Counted from the stretch's first letter, positions 1 to 8,987 are shown. The stretch: DNA of 64,000 bases from Bifidobacterium sp. ESL0790 (GCF_029395435.1 NZ_CP113915.1:2046001-2110000); one strand, 5' to 3'. Numbers and translations: made by a program. The notes: a model not told the origin generated them from the letters alone.

Positions 1-339
1 ATCAACATGTCGTCGATTGAGGGCTTCATCGGCGAGCCCTTCAACCTGGCCTACGACTTCACCAAGGGCGGCGTGCGCATCATGAGCAAGTCCGCGGCCC
101 TCTACTGCGCGGAGAAGAAGTACGACATCCGCGTCAACACCATCCACCCCGGCTACATCCACACCCCGATGGTCGACACCCACCCCGGCCTGGTGAAGCT
201 CGAGGAGTCCAAGACCCCGATGGGCCACTTGGGCCAGGCGCAGGACATCGCCAACATGGCGCTCTTCCTCGCCAGCGACGAGTCCAGCTTCGCCACCGGT
301 TCGGAATTCGTGGTCGACGGCGGCTACACCGCCCAGTGA
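1..339 (+). CDS. SDR family oxidoreductase, 3' part only
   Basis: C-terminal part of a short-chain dehydrogenase/reductase; the gene begins before the window, so the nucleotide-binding Rossmann half is not seen. The catalytic serine (NMSS, codons 2-5) and the Y-x-x-x-K motif (YDFTK, codons 18-22) are present with the usual 12-residue spacing, followed by the family's IRVNTIHPGYIHTPM segment and the C-terminal SEFVVDGGYTAQ. This is the normal end for a classical SDR that reduces or oxidises an alcohol or ketone with NAD(P). The substrate cannot be told. A hairpin terminator follows directly. Confidence 0.85.
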   Translation: MNMSSIEGFIGEPFNLAYDFTKGGVRIMSKSAALYCAEKKYDIRVNTIHPGYIHTPMVDTHPGLVKLEESKTPMGHLGQAQDIANMALFLASDESSFATGSEFVVDGGYTAQ

Positions 340-368
340 TTCCGGCCTGAGGCCAACTCCTTTCTCCG

Positions 369-403
369 AAACCCCATCGCAGCGTTCGGTTGCGGTGGGG
401 TTT
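369..403 (+). terminator. Rho-independent terminator after the SDR gene
   Basis: Arms AAACCCCATCGCA and TGCGGTGGGGTTT form a GC-rich stem around a short loop. It starts 30 bp after the SDR stop codon. The T tract is short, as is common in this genome. Confidence 0.7.
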
Positions 404-502
404 CGTATGTCTTCAGACGGACTTGAGCTGGCAGTAAGCCGAGCCAAGCCGAACCGACCCAAACCAATTCGATCACGACCACGAATATGACCACGAATAT
501 GA

Positions 503-540
503 GAAATCCCGCATGCGCACGAACGGCGCAGCGGGATTTC
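503..540 (-). terminator. Terminator of the rpsF-ssb-rpsR-rplI operon
   Basis: Inverted repeat GAAATCCCGC / GCGGGATTTC with a GC-rich loop, about 45 bp beyond the rplI stop codon on the minus strand. Confidence 0.65.
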
Positions 541-583
541 CCTTGCTTAAGCTTGCGGTTGTTGTAAACCGATATTGCCCTGA

Positions 584-1030
584 TTACTCGGCGACGACAC
601 GAACCGTGAAGTCGGCGGAGATCTCGGGGTGGAGGGCCACGGTGGCGGGGAAATCGCCGGTGGTCTTGATGGTCTCGACCTTGATGGTCTTGGGGTCGAC
701 GGCGGCCTGGGGCTCGAGGGCCGAGGCGATGTCGACGGTGGAGATGCCACCGAAGAGCTTGCCGGATTCGGAGACCTTGGCGCTGATTTCGACGACGGTG
801 CCCTCGATCGCGGTCTTGGCTGCGACGGCGTCCTCGCGGGTGGCGACGGACTTGGCCAGACGAGCGCGCTTCATGCCCTCGATCTGAGCCGCGGCGCCCT
901 TGCTCCACGCGAAGGCGAGGCCCTGCGGGAAGAGGTAGTTGCGCGCGTAGCCCGGCTTCACCTCGACGACATCGCCGGAGTGGCCCAGGTTCGGGACGGA
1001 CTTGGTGAGAATAACTTTGGTTTCAGCCAT
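584..1030 (-). CDS. rplI: 50S ribosomal protein L9
   Basis: 148 residues, the usual length for L9, which binds 23S rRNA at the base of the L1 stalk. The N-terminal domain carries the family pattern [20 protein letters not shown] and [15 protein letters not shown] helical linker follows (about residues 42-75), then a C-terminal domain containing GKLFGGIST. It is the last gene of the minus-strand operon rpsF-ssb-rpsR-rplI, starting 19 bp after rpsR. The start at 1030 is an ATG with a ribosome binding site in the short gap. Confidence 0.97.
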   Translation of the reverse strand: MAETKVILTKSVPNLGHSGDVVEVKPGYARNYLFPQGLAFAWSKGAAAQIEGMKRARLAKSVATREDAVAAKTAIEGTVVEISAKVSESGKLFGGISTVDIASALEPQAAVDPKTIKVETIKTTGDFPATVALHPEISADFTVRVVAE

Positions 1031-1049
1031 GTTCCTTGGTCCTTCCTGA

Positions 1050-1298
1050 TCAGCGGCCGGTGGTGGAGTAGGGCAGCAAGGCCATCTCGCGGGCGTTCTT
1101 CACGGCGCGGGAGATCTTGCGCTGCTCCTGGATGGTCACACCGGTGATGCGACGGGAGCGAATCTTGCCGCGGTCGGAGATGAACTTGCGCAGCAGCGCG
1201 ACGTCCTTGTAATCGATCTCGGTGATCTTGGCAGCCTTCAGCGGGTTCGGCTTCTTCTTAAACGGCTTTACTGGTGGCTTTGGCCTTTTGCGTGACAT
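1050..1298 (-). CDS. rpsR: 30S ribosomal protein S18
   Basis: 82 residues with the basic N-terminus [16 protein letters not shown] and the S18 core [18 protein letters not shown] and [31 protein letters not shown]18 pairs with S6 on the 30S platform, and S6 is encoded two genes upstream. No zinc-ligand cysteines are present, as in the common cysteine-free form. The ATG at 1298 is preceded by AAGGAGA. Confidence 0.97.
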   Translation of the reverse strand: MSRKRPKPPVKPFKKKPNPLKAAKITEIDYKDVALLRKFISDRGKIRSRRITGVTIQEQRKISRAVKNAREMALLPYSTTGR

Positions 1299-1415
1299 AA
1301 TGATGTCTCCTTACATTTCTTTGCTAACGTCTGGTTATCTCGATGTATCGCGACGGTTATCGTTCCAACGGTTTCAGCACTTGCGGCTGAGCGCCTTGAG
1401 CTTTGGGGTCTCGCC

Positions 1416-2072
1416 CTAGAACTCGGGCTCGTCGGAGTCGCCGCCGAAATCGGAGCTTCCGCCGAATGACGAGAACCCGTCACCCGAGGAAGTGGAGGAC
1501 CCCCAGGGATCGGCCGCCGGGGCAGCCTGCTGGGCCGCCTGGCCGTTGCCGGCCGCGGACGCGCCACCGGAGTAGCCAGCGCCGCCGGAATAACCGGCAC
1601 CGCCCTGGTAGCCTCCGTTGCCGCCACCGTTGTTGTAGCCGCCATTGCCCGAGTTGCCGCCGTTATAGCCGTTGCCGCCACGTGATCCACCTTGGAATCC
1701 GTTGCTGGACTGCTGGCGCTCGACCTGGGCCGTGGCATAGCGCAGCGAGGGTCCGATCTCGTCGACCGTCATCTCGACGACCGTGCGGTTCGTGCCATCG
1801 TTGGCCTGGTAGCTCCTCTGCTGGAGACGGCCCTGGGCGATGACGCGCATGCCCTTGGAAAGGGTCTGCGCGCAGTGGGTGGCCATGTCGCGCCAGACCG
1901 AGCAGCGCATGAACAGCGCGTTGCCGTCCTCCCACTGCTGGGTGTTGCGGTTGAACGTCCGCGGCGTGCTGGCGATCGTGAAGCTCGCGACCGAAGCGCC
2001 GCTGGCGATGGTGCGCAGCTCCGGATCAGCCGTGAGATTGCCGATGATCGTGATGGTCGTATCCCCTGCCAT
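1416..2072 (-). CDS. ssb: Single-stranded DNA-binding protein
   Basis: 218 residues. The OB fold occupies about residues 1-110 ([56 protein letters not shown]). A long flexible linker rich in Gly, Asn and Tyr follows (about 115-190), then an acidic tail ending DEPEF, which corresponds to the DDxPF-type tip that recruits repair and replication partners. It lies between rpsF and rpsR, the usual arrangement. The ATG at 2072 has AGGGAGA upstream. Confidence 0.96.
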   Translation of the reverse strand: MAGDTTITIIGNLTADPELRTIASGASVASFTIASTPRTFNRNTQQWEDGNALFMRCSVWRDMATHCAQTLSKGMRVIAQGRLQQRSYQANDGTNRTVVEMTVDEIGPSLRYATAQVERQQSSNGFQGGSRGGNGYNGGNSGNGGYNNGGGNGGYQGGAGYSGGAGYSGGASAAGNGQAAQQAAPAADPWGSSTSSGDGFSSFGGSSDFGGDSDEPEF

Positions 2073-2154
2073 GACCTGTCTCCCTCAAGAAAACGCATGC
2101 CCTGGTTCGTGACGAACCGGAACATGAACAGACGAATTTTATTGCCCTATGGGC

Positions 2155-2451
2155 TTACTTGACGTCCTTGCGAAGAATCTTCGTGCGGATTACGGACTCG
2201 TTCAGGTTGAGAACACGGTCGAGCTCATCGCTCGTGGCCGGCTCGCAGCTGTAGTTGACGACAACATAGTTGCCCTCGTTCTTGCCGTCGATCTCATAGG
2301 CAAGCTTGCGGCGTCCCCAGATATCGGGATCCTCGACGGAACCGCCCTCTTTGGTGACCATTTCCATGTATTGATCGGTCAGCTTCTTCAGAGCCCGCTC
2401 GTCGAGCTCGGGATCAGCAATGAACATCAGTTCATACTTGTGTGCAGACAT
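2155..2451 (-). CDS. rpsF: 30S ribosomal protein S6
   Basis: 98 residues from the ATG at 2451, which follows a strong AGAGGAGGTG site. A longer open frame reaches 2544, but its first 31 residues do not resemble S6, so the shorter start is chosen. Family signatures are YELMFIADPELDE, WGRRKLAYEIDGKNEGNYVVVNY and ESVIRTKILR. It is the first gene of the operon and binds S18 as a heterodimer on the 30S platform. Confidence 0.97.
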   Translation of the reverse strand: MSAHKYELMFIADPELDERALKKLTDQYMEMVTKEGGSVEDPDIWGRRKLAYEIDGKNEGNYVVVNYSCEPATSDELDRVLNLNESVIRTKILRKDVK

Positions 2452-2473
2452 CACCCACCTCCTCTGGACTAAA

Positions 2474-2496
2474 GTCGGCCGCGGTCTTTCCGCGAC
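2474..2496 (-). promoter_or_regulatory. Possible S6:S18-binding leader hairpin before rpsF
   Basis: The minus-strand leader 23-45 nt upstream of rpsF can fold GTCG-CGG / CCG with an extra CGGC before the closing CGAC, plus an unpaired CCG. Many bacteria control rpsF through a leader hairpin that exposes CCG for S6:S18. The resemblance here is by eye and only suggestive. Confidence 0.3.
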
Positions 2497-2836
2497 AGGA
2501 GTGTGTATGCATGCCACATCAGGACGCGAACCCGCGCCAGACATAGCTTTTCAATTTTACGGGCGGGCTGCGACAGCAAAATACCCGGAAACAATACGTA
2601 TGTATAGCAAGCTGAGATAAGCGTATTCGAGAACTATCGCCTCTGCATATAAGGCCCATCACTACCCTCAGATGCGCGAGGCAACGACGACGTGAAGCCG
2701 ACTTTCGGAATGGGACAGGCCTTTTGTATAAGGATAGCGAACAATTGGTGATGATGGGCGGATAAGACCTGAGTCAATCGATATATTGGTTTTGATTGAG
2801 AATATTATCTATATCGTATTACAGAGAGAAGAAGCC
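2497..2836. other. Intergenic region between rpsF and the zinc-ribbon protein gene
   Basis: It must hold the divergent promoters of the ribosomal operon and of the membrane-protein gene. No repeat, RNA gene or convincing small ORF was seen. Confidence 0.4.
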
Positions 2837-5491
2837 ATGACCTGCCCTCGCTGTGGAGCGCAAATAGCCAGCAACGCTCAATTCTGCCCCCATTGCGGGC
2901 AACCTGTCATCGTCTCCAGCAATACAAGCAACACCGGCAACACCAACGTAGCCAACACACCCAGCGCACCCAGCGCCAACCCCTACGGCAACTCCGGCAC
3001 GGCCAACCCCAACAGCTATGGCGATCCGGCGAATGTATACGCCAATACCACCAACAACGCCGCCCCTTATGCCAATGCCAGCACAGCCAGCGCGGCAAAT
3101 ACCAACGGTTACAGCGGCACCGCCAGCACACCCAAGACCGCCCAAACCAGCGGTGCAATCCGCTTCACCAGCCCGGCCAACCTCAAGTCCATCGGTCTTT
3201 CGCTGGCGATTGGGCTCGGCGCGGCGCTGGTCGTCACGGCGCTGGTCACCGGCCTGGTCTATCTCACCCTCTCGCAATGCAAACATGCGCCGGAGTCCGA
3301 CAAGCTGATGCAGTCGCTCTACGTCACCGGCCTCACCTCCGACGCCACCGTGGCCCAATTCACCTCCGGCTCCTTTATCGCCGTGTTCGTCAACCTACTC
3401 GTCAAACTGACGGGTGGCGGCTCGGTGGTCACCTTCAACTCTCCGCTCGACAGCACCATAATTCCAGATGGAGGCCCATCTCCCACACTGTTCACCTACG
3501 ATGGTTTCGCGCTGACCGGCTTGGCTCTGCTTGTGGGAGCGGCGTTCGGCGCCTACATGGTGCTGCGCCACTTCAGGTTCGCCGACCGCCAGACCGGATT
3601 CGCCAACGCCGCCGCGGTCGGTGGCGCGACGGGGCTCATCTACCTGCTGCTGGCCGCGCTGTTTCCGCTGCGCTACGACGTGCCCAACGCGCAACTCTCG
3701 TCACTGTTCGACATGGCCGACGCGAGTTTCCTGAATGAAGGCACGATGCCGATAGTCGATAGTTCGGCGACTTGGCTGACCTTCGCCATGCCGTTCCTGT
3801 TGGCCGGGCTCGGGGCGCTCATCGGATCCATGCTGGCCCAGCGCGCGCCCGACGGCAAACATGTGTTCGCGGCCTGCTGGAAGTGGGCGCACCGCGCGCG
3901 TGGCGTCACGCGAACCTGCGTGGAGGTGCTCGGCTGCTATTTCTCCGTCTTCTTCGCCTACAGCATCATCAGTCAAACGCTGAATATGATTGCGGGACTC
4001 TTCAGGAGGGAATCCTTCTCCGGACCTTTGATGTTCATGTTCACGTCGATTCCGGGGAGCCAGCTAGGCAGTTGGTGCACCGGTGCCCTAGGCGGAATGT
4101 TCATGTGGGTCACGCCCTCAAACCCGGACAGCGCACATCCATATACCGACGCCCATTGGTACCATCATCAGCAATACAGCTTCACGCACACCTCGATTTT
4201 CCATCCCGACCAGTACGTAACCACCTCCACACGGCTCATGACGACGCAATACTTCATTCCCGCGCTGCTGTTCCTGGCGTGCACCTTGTACCTCGGGCTT
4301 CGGCTCGCGGCCCGTCATCTGCAGGACCCGAGTAGCGCGAAATGGTCGCAGACATGGAAGTCGCCGCTTGTGGGCGCGGCATTCTGCCTCATCGCCATGC
4401 TGACATGCGGGCTGACGGTGGCCAAAGTACACGCGCCGGCAAAATCACAAGCGCGCGCTCTCCTCCAACTCTTTGGAGTCAAGGACTACGCCTACGTCAA
4501 CGGCGGCGAATTGTGGAATCTCCTTCTGGCGGCGCTGTGGATGTTCGTCATCGAGGCCATCGCGATGACCTTCGGACGGAAACTCGTCGTGTCGACGCCC
4601 GGGCTGACGAAAATCCTCAAAGGCGGGCTCATCCAGCCGACGCCGGCGAACATTGAAGCCACGACGTTGGGGACCACGCGCAACGCTGGGGCGCAGGCTC
4701 CCGTGACGGATCCGGATGTCTTGATCGCGTCGCTCAAAACCGGGTATGTCAATACGTATTACAAGCCGGCGAACGGGGCGTACGAACGTTATGGAGCTCC
4801 GGCCGCAACCGGCTCTGCGAGCCCAATGAATTCGATGTCGCCAACGAACCCTGCGGTTCCGGCGACCCCTACCGTGCCAGCGAATCCAATGAGCCCAATG
4901 ACACCAGTGGCTCCGACGGCTCCAGGGTATGGCGGAAACGCAGCCGGCACCGGCACGATGCCCATGGCTGACGCGAACCCGAATTACGGCGCAACCGCCG
5001 GCACGGGAACGATGCGGCCCCAACCTCAGTTAGGGAGTTATGCCGCAAATCCATATGGCGCGAGCCAGTATGGTGCAGGCCAATATGGCGCAGGACAATA
5101 TGGGATAAATCAACCCGATATGAATCAACCATCTACGGATGCCGGAACTCCTGATTCGTCCCAGAGCCAAGCGAATAGTCAGGCAGCGGATCAACCTCAA
5201 AATCAACCGGGCTATGTTCCGCCGGCGGAATCCGGTCCGTCGACAATCGACTCGCTGCCCAAGTACCATTCCAGCGCCCAAGCCGCCCCGGCCACTGGCG
5301 GCCTGCAAAACCAAGCCGCTCCGCAGCCTCCACTGCCCGCGAAGCCAACACCGAGCCAAGGCGCCCCAAACGCCACGCAGCCCGACGTCGCCGAGCAGAC
5401 AAACGCTGACGCCAACCATCAGTCAACGCCTTCCGCGACGTCAACCGATGGGCAAGCGTCTAGTGCCAGCGGCGAGAAACAACAGCAATAA
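2837..5491 (+). CDS. Zinc-ribbon multi-pass membrane protein with long low-complexity tail
   Basis: 884 residues from the ATG at 2837, preceded by GAGAGAAG; an upstream in-frame start at 2786 lacks a site and is not used. The N-terminus is a zinc ribbon of the double CxxC type (CPRCG at residues 4-8, CPHCG at 18-22). A spacer rich in Asn, Thr, Ala and Ser follows (about 30-110). The core (about 125-600) has roughly eight hydrophobic segments. The tail of about 250 residues is rich in Pro, Ala, Gln and Asn with short NPYG and QYGA repeats. This layout is common in actinobacterial envelope proteins, but no specific family or function is recognised. It stands alone between the ribosomal operon and prs. 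Confidence 0.85.
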   Translation: MTCPRCGAQIASNAQFCPHCGQPVIVSSNTSNTGNTNVANTPSAPSANPYGNSGTANPNSYGDPANVYANTTNNAAPYANASTASAANTNGYSGTASTPKTAQTSGAIRFTSPANLKSIGLSLAIGLGAALVVTALVTGLVYLTLSQCKHAPESDKLMQSLYVTGLTSDATVAQFTSGSFIAVFVNLLVKLTGGGSVVTFNSPLDSTIIPDGGPSPTLFTYDGFALTGLALLVGAAFGAYMVLRHFRFADRQTGFANAAAVGGATGLIYLLLAALFPLRYDVPNAQLSSLFDMADASFLNEGTMPIVDSSATWLTFAMPFLLAGLGALIGSMLAQRAPDGKHVFAACWKWAHRARGVTRTCVEVLGCYFSVFFAYSIISQTLNMIAGLFRRESFSGPLMFMFTSIPGSQLGSWCTGALGGMFMWVTPSNPDSAHPYTDAHWYHHQQYSFTHTSIFHPDQYVTTSTRLMTTQYFIPALLFLACTLYLGLRLAARHLQDPSSAKWSQTWKSPLVGAAFCLIAMLTCGLTVAKVHAPAKSQARALLQLFGVKDYAYVNGGELWNLLLAALWMFVIEAIAMTFGRKLVVSTPGLTKILKGGLIQPTPANIEATTLGTTRNAGAQAPVTDPDVLIASLKTGYVNTYYKPANGAYERYGAPAATGSASPMNSMSPTNPAVPATPTVPANPMSPMTPVAPTAPGYGGNAAGTGTMPMADANPNYGATAGTGTMRPQPQLGSYAANPYGASQYGAGQYGAGQYGINQPDMNQPSTDAGTPDSSQSQANSQAADQPQNQPGYVPPAESGPSTIDSLPKYHSSAQAAPATGGLQNQAAPQPPLPAKPTPSQGAPNATQPDVAEQTNADANHQSTPSATSTDGQASSASGEKQQQ

Positions 5492-5771
5492 TAAGGAATG
5501 ACGACAATAGACAGGCAGCGATGATAAAGCGACAAATCCTCGGCGAACGACGGACACGGTCTGATTGTCCGCACAAATCGCACCTGTCTATGCAACATAT
5601 CGTCGTAAAACCGCTCGAGACGTGACGCAAACCACGTTCCCGCGCAACCCACCCCATACGGATTGCGCGGGGATGACGGTATATTGGTGTGTGGTATTTG
5701 ATTCGGCTTCACGCACCGGCGGAGCGCATACAACAAACATAACGAGCAGAACATCAATCGGAAGGCAAGAC

Positions 5772-6788
5772 ATGGCGGCGATTCTCAAGGGCAATCCCAA
5801 GAAACGAATGGCGCTGGTGACGGGGCGGGCATACCCCGAGCAGGCCGAAGCCACCGCCGAATGCCTGGGAATCGAGCCGCTTGAGACCACGGCCTATGAC
5901 TTCGCCAATGGCGAGATGTATGTGCGCTATACGCAGCCGGTGCGCGGCGCGGACGTCTTCGTGCTGCAATCGCACACCGACCCCATCAACAAATGGATCA
6001 TGGAGCAGCTGCTGATGATCGACGCGCTGAAGCGCGCATCGGCCCGTTCCATCACCGTCGTGGCGCCGTTCCTCGGGTATTCACGTCAGGACAAGAAGGG
6101 CCAGGGCCGCGAGCCCATCACCGCCCGCCTGATGTTCGACCTCTTCCAGACCGCGGGCGCCGACCGCATCATGACCGTGGACCTGCACGCCTCGCAGGAG
6201 CAGGGCTTCTTCGACGGACCGGTCGACCACCTCACCGCCATGCCCGTGCTGCTTGATTACGTCAAGAACTCGATGCCGCTGGAGAACGCGACCATCGTCT
6301 CCCCCGACGCCGGGCGTATCAAGGTTTCCGAACGCTGGGCCGCCAAGCTCGGCGGGCTGCCGCTGGCCTTCATCCATAAGACCCGTGACGTCACGCGTCC
6401 GAACCACGCCGTGGCCCACGGTATCATCGGCGAGGTGCGCGAGCGCGACTGCGTGGTCGTCGACGACATGATCGACACCGCCGGCACCATCTGCGAGGCC
6501 GTGCGCACGCTGCGCGAAGCCGGCGCGAAGTCGGTGACGCTCGTCGCCACCCACGGGCTCTTGTCCGGCCCGGCCATCGAACGGCTCAAGGGTTGCGGCG
6601 CGAGGGAAATCGTGCTGATGGACACCGTGCCCGTGCCGCAGGAGAAGCGCCTGCCCAACATGACCGTGCTCTCCGTGGCTCCGCTGCTGGCCGCCGGCAT
6701 CCGCTCGGTCTTTGAGTCCGGCTCCGTCTCCAACCTGATGAACGGCCTGCCCGAGGACATGCGCCCCCGCAACATGTACGCCGCCTGA
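5772..6788 (+). CDS. prs: Ribose-phosphate pyrophosphokinase (PRPP synthetase)
   Basis: 338 residues from the ATG at 5772, a normal length for class I enzymes; the open frame reaches 5565, but those residues are unlike Prs. It makes PRPP from ribose 5-phosphate and ATP for nucleotide, His and Trp synthesis. Visible signatures are ANGEMYVRYTQPVRGADVFV, the flexible-loop region PFLGYSRQDKKGQGREPITA, TVDLHASQEQGFFDGPVDHL and the PRPP-binding loop VVVDDMIDTAGTI. The gene is monocistronic by spacing. The first large palindrome array starts 18 bp after its stop. Confidence 0.97.
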   Translation: MAAILKGNPKKRMALVTGRAYPEQAEATAECLGIEPLETTAYDFANGEMYVRYTQPVRGADVFVLQSHTDPINKWIMEQLLMIDALKRASARSITVVAPFLGYSRQDKKGQGREPITARLMFDLFQTAGADRIMTVDLHASQEQGFFDGPVDHLTAMPVLLDYVKNSMPLENATIVSPDAGRIKVSERWAAKLGGLPLAFIHKTRDVTRPNHAVAHGIIGEVRERDCVVVDDMIDTAGTICEAVRTLREAGAKSVTLVATHGLLSGPAIERLKGCGAREIVLMDTVPVPQEKRLPNMTVLSVAPLLAAGIRSVFESGSVSNLMNGLPEDMRPRNMYAA

Positions 6789-6805
6789 GTGGCAGTGGTC
6801 CCTAG

Positions 6806-7279
6806 TTGCGTTTGTGACGCAAACACCCCCATTACCGTCACAAACGCAATAATCAATCCAAAACCCTTGCGTTTGTGACGCTAAACCCGCATATTCCATC
6901 ACAAACGCAATAACCGGACAAACCGAATTGCATATGTGACGCCAATGTTGCATAAACCGTCGCATATGCGGCACTGAATCCTTAATAGGTTGCATATGTG
7001 ACTCAAAACCCGGAATAAGCGTCACAAACGCAATAACCAGACAAACCGAATTGCATATGTGCCGCCACTGTTGCATAAACCATCACATATGCAACATTGA
7101 GCCCTTAACGGGTTGCATTTGTGACTCAAAACCCGGAATAAGCGTCACAAATGCAATGCTCGAATCGGAACCCTTGCGTTTGCGACGCCAAACCTGTGTA
7201 TTCCGTCACATATGCAATAACAGGGATGAAACAGCTTGCGTTTGTGACGCTAATTATCAGTTTTGCGCCACAAACGCAA
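6806..7279. repeat. Left array: eight 44-bp palindromic units
   Basis: Eight imperfect palindromes of 44 bp start at 6806, 6867, 6928, 6990, 7051, 7113, 7174 and 7236, a period of 61-62 bp. Each has arms close to TTGCGTTTGTGAC / GTCACAAACGCAA (often TTGCATATGTG) around an 18-bp centre, with 17-18 bp between units. Centres fall into classes: the third and fifth units match each other, as do the fourth and sixth, which suggests growth by dimer duplication. The last unit ends 3 bp from the stop codon of the nuclease-like gene. Matching units continue on the far side of that gene. Confidence 0.95.
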
Positions 7280-7282
7280 CGA

Positions 7283-8257
7283 TTACAGCACATTTGCCAT
7301 CTTCGAGCATGGTACCCCGGCATCGATCAGTTTCCGCACCATCTCTTGTCGATTCAACACATCGCCGTATCGCAATCTGACCACCTGCGAAACGTCACAT
7401 TCCTGCAGCAAAAATCTCTCGCGCTGTTGCTCGCGAGAAACCACCTCTTCCAGCCCCTGCCCTCGGGTCATTTCCGGATCAATATATTTATCCATGCCAT
7501 CAAATTCGATGACCGCCGACCGCCCCGTTCGCAACTGGTATAGGAAATCAACTCGGTATACAGACCCGTCAGGTTTCGGATACTCCACTTGCAAACGTGG
7601 AACCGGGAAACCCTCCTCAATCATGGTCCCCCTGCAGAACGATTCGCCTCCATTCTCACTAGCCGGATCCGCATAGGTGAGAAGATCTTGGATTCCCCAA
7701 ATCCCCGCACCCATCTGCTCCATCTCGGCACGGGTAACAAGGCCAAGTCGAAACGCGGAATCATACATTGGCAATGCATCACGGAACGAATATCTCCGCC
7801 CACATTCAAGAAGGACTCGAGTAATCGGCACAACGGATACCTCTGACCTTTTCTCGGCTTCCCGACAAGCTTCAGGCAGATATCGCAGCTTGGGATTTTT
7901 TGATGCGACTGGGCTTACGTCCGAAGCCAAATCAACACCACCATCATGTAAGACACGCCGATATTCCAATCCGTACGCATCAGCGGCGGTAAGACCGGCA
8001 AACACCCATGGTGGATGAATGAGCTGCAACGCACGCGCCACATAAAGCGTCCGCTGCTTCGCATCAAGTTGTTCCCAAGCCTCGGCATCGAAAAACAAAC
8101 TGGGATAGGGCTTCACCACCTCTCCGCTTGCGCATCGCCGGTACAGCGCGCGCCGAAGCGACATGTCGGAAGTCATACCGCAACGCTGGGCACGCTCGGC
8201 ATCTGCCAATAATCGTTCAACTTCATCATGTTTTCTCATGACGTCAAGATATCGCAT
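7283..8257 (-). CDS. Solo DUF559/Vsr-like nuclease protein flanked by palindrome arrays
   Basis: 324 residues from the ATG at 8257; the ATG at 8239 is an alternative, and neither has a strong ribosome binding site. The C-terminal quarter fits a PD-(D/E)XK nuclease of the DUF559/Vsr kind: an acidic residue in YRVDFLY (about D237), then IEFDGMDKY (about E251, D253, K257), then REQQRERFLLQECDVSQVVRLRYGD. The N-terminal part resembles the AbiEi-like winged-helix region often joined to such domains in actinobacteria (about residues 20-110). No methylase or cognate toxin gene is adjacent. Palindrome arrays lie 3 bp after its stop and 78 bp before its start, with two DnaA-box sequences just upstream. 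A role on the repeats is inferred from layout only. Confidence 0.75.
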   Translation of the reverse strand: MRYLDVMRKHDEVERLLADAERAQRCGMTSDMSLRRALYRRCASGEVVKPYPSLFFDAEAWEQLDAKQRTLYVARALQLIHPPWVFAGLTAADAYGLEYRRVLHDGGVDLASDVSPVASKNPKLRYLPEACREAEKRSEVSVVPITRVLLECGRRYSFRDALPMYDSAFRLGLVTRAEMEQMGAGIWGIQDLLTYADPASENGGESFCRGTMIEEGFPVPRLQVEYPKPDGSVYRVDFLYQLRTGRSAVIEFDGMDKYIDPEMTRGQGLEEVVSREQQRERFLLQECDVSQVVRLRYGDVLNRQEMVRKLIDAGVPCSKMANVL

Positions 8258-8288
8258 AATCCAAAATCCGAGAGTAAATTCCGGGCAC

Positions 8289-8316
8289 TGTGGATAAACG
8301 GTTGGGGTTATCCACA
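8289..8316. promoter_or_regulatory. Inverted pair of DnaA-box sequences upstream of the nuclease-like gene
   Basis: TGTGGATAA at 8289-8297 and TTATCCACA at 8308-8316 are both exact matches to the strong DnaA box, facing each other 10 bp apart, 32-59 bp upstream of the nuclease-like start. They could bind DnaA or simply form a hairpin. Function is not shown by sequence. Confidence 0.5.
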
Positions 8317-8334
8317 AGCTCCGGGCGTGTCGCG

Positions 8335-8892
8335 TTGCATTTGCGACGCAAAACCCGGAATAAGCGTCACAATCGCAATAACTGGGTTGCATTTGCGACG
8401 CTTAACCCACCCATCCCGTCACAAACGCAACAACCGGGACGAATCAGGTTGCATCTGTGACGATTACTGACCACTTTGCGTCACAAACGCAATAATCCGG
8501 TTGCATCTGCGACGCTTAACCCACCCATCCCGTCACAAACGCAATATGAGGACAAACCAGGTTGCATCTGTGACGCCAAACCTGCCTATCCCGTCACATA
8601 TGCAGTAATCGGGTCGCATTTGCGACAGTTATTGACCACTTTGCGTCACAAACGCAATAACAGGGATGAAATAGGTTGCGTTTGTGACTCAAAACTGGGA
8701 ATAAGCGTCACAAACGCAATATGGGACCAACCAGGTTGCATCTGTGACGCCAAACTCGCCCATCCTGTCACAGACGCAACATGAGGACAAACCAGGTTGC
8801 ATTTGCAACGCTTAACCCACACATTCCGCCGCAAACGCAATAACCGGGTTGCATTTGCGACGGTTATTGACCATTTTGCGTCACAAATACAA
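8335..8892. repeat. Right array: ten 44-bp palindromic units
   Basis: Units start at 8335, 8387, 8449, 8501, 8562, 8614, 8676, 8736, 8797 and 8849. Arms match those of the left array (TTGCATTTGCGACGC / GTCACAAACGCAA type). Start-to-start distances are either 52 or 60-62 bp. The short distances have an 8-bp spacer of the form TAAYNGGG (8379, 8493, 8606, 8841). The long ones have 16-18 bp spacers such as those at 8545 and 8780. Unit centres recur in classes, including TTAACCCACCCATCCC and TATTGACCACTTTGC. Confidence 0.95.
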
Positions 8893-8916
8893 GGGAATGG
8901 GCGCGAACGGACTGAG

Positions 8917-8945
8917 TTGACTTTGGTGATAAAGCGTTTTACCAT
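8917..8945 (+). promoter_or_regulatory. Promoter and LacI-type operator of the ribokinase-like gene
   Basis: A -35 box TTGACT (8917-8922) and a -10 box TACCAT (8940-8945) are 17 bp apart. Between them lies TGATAAAGCGTTTTACCA (8927-8944), an imperfect palindrome of the TAAARCGYTTTA type also found twice before the nucleoside hydrolase. A bound LacI-family repressor here would block RNA polymerase. Confidence 0.7.
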
Positions 8946-8987
8946 GGGGTTTACTTTTCCCGTAACGACGCGAAATCGAGGAAACCA

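Noticed and set aside
6081..7076. 331-codon minus-strand frame over prs and the repeats
   Set aside because: Antisense to prs, and its beginning translates the palindromes.
6806..8892. CRISPR array
   Set aside because: The repeated part is a 44-bp palindrome and the intervals are only 8 or 16-18 bp with conserved sequence, not unique spacers. No cas gene is present.
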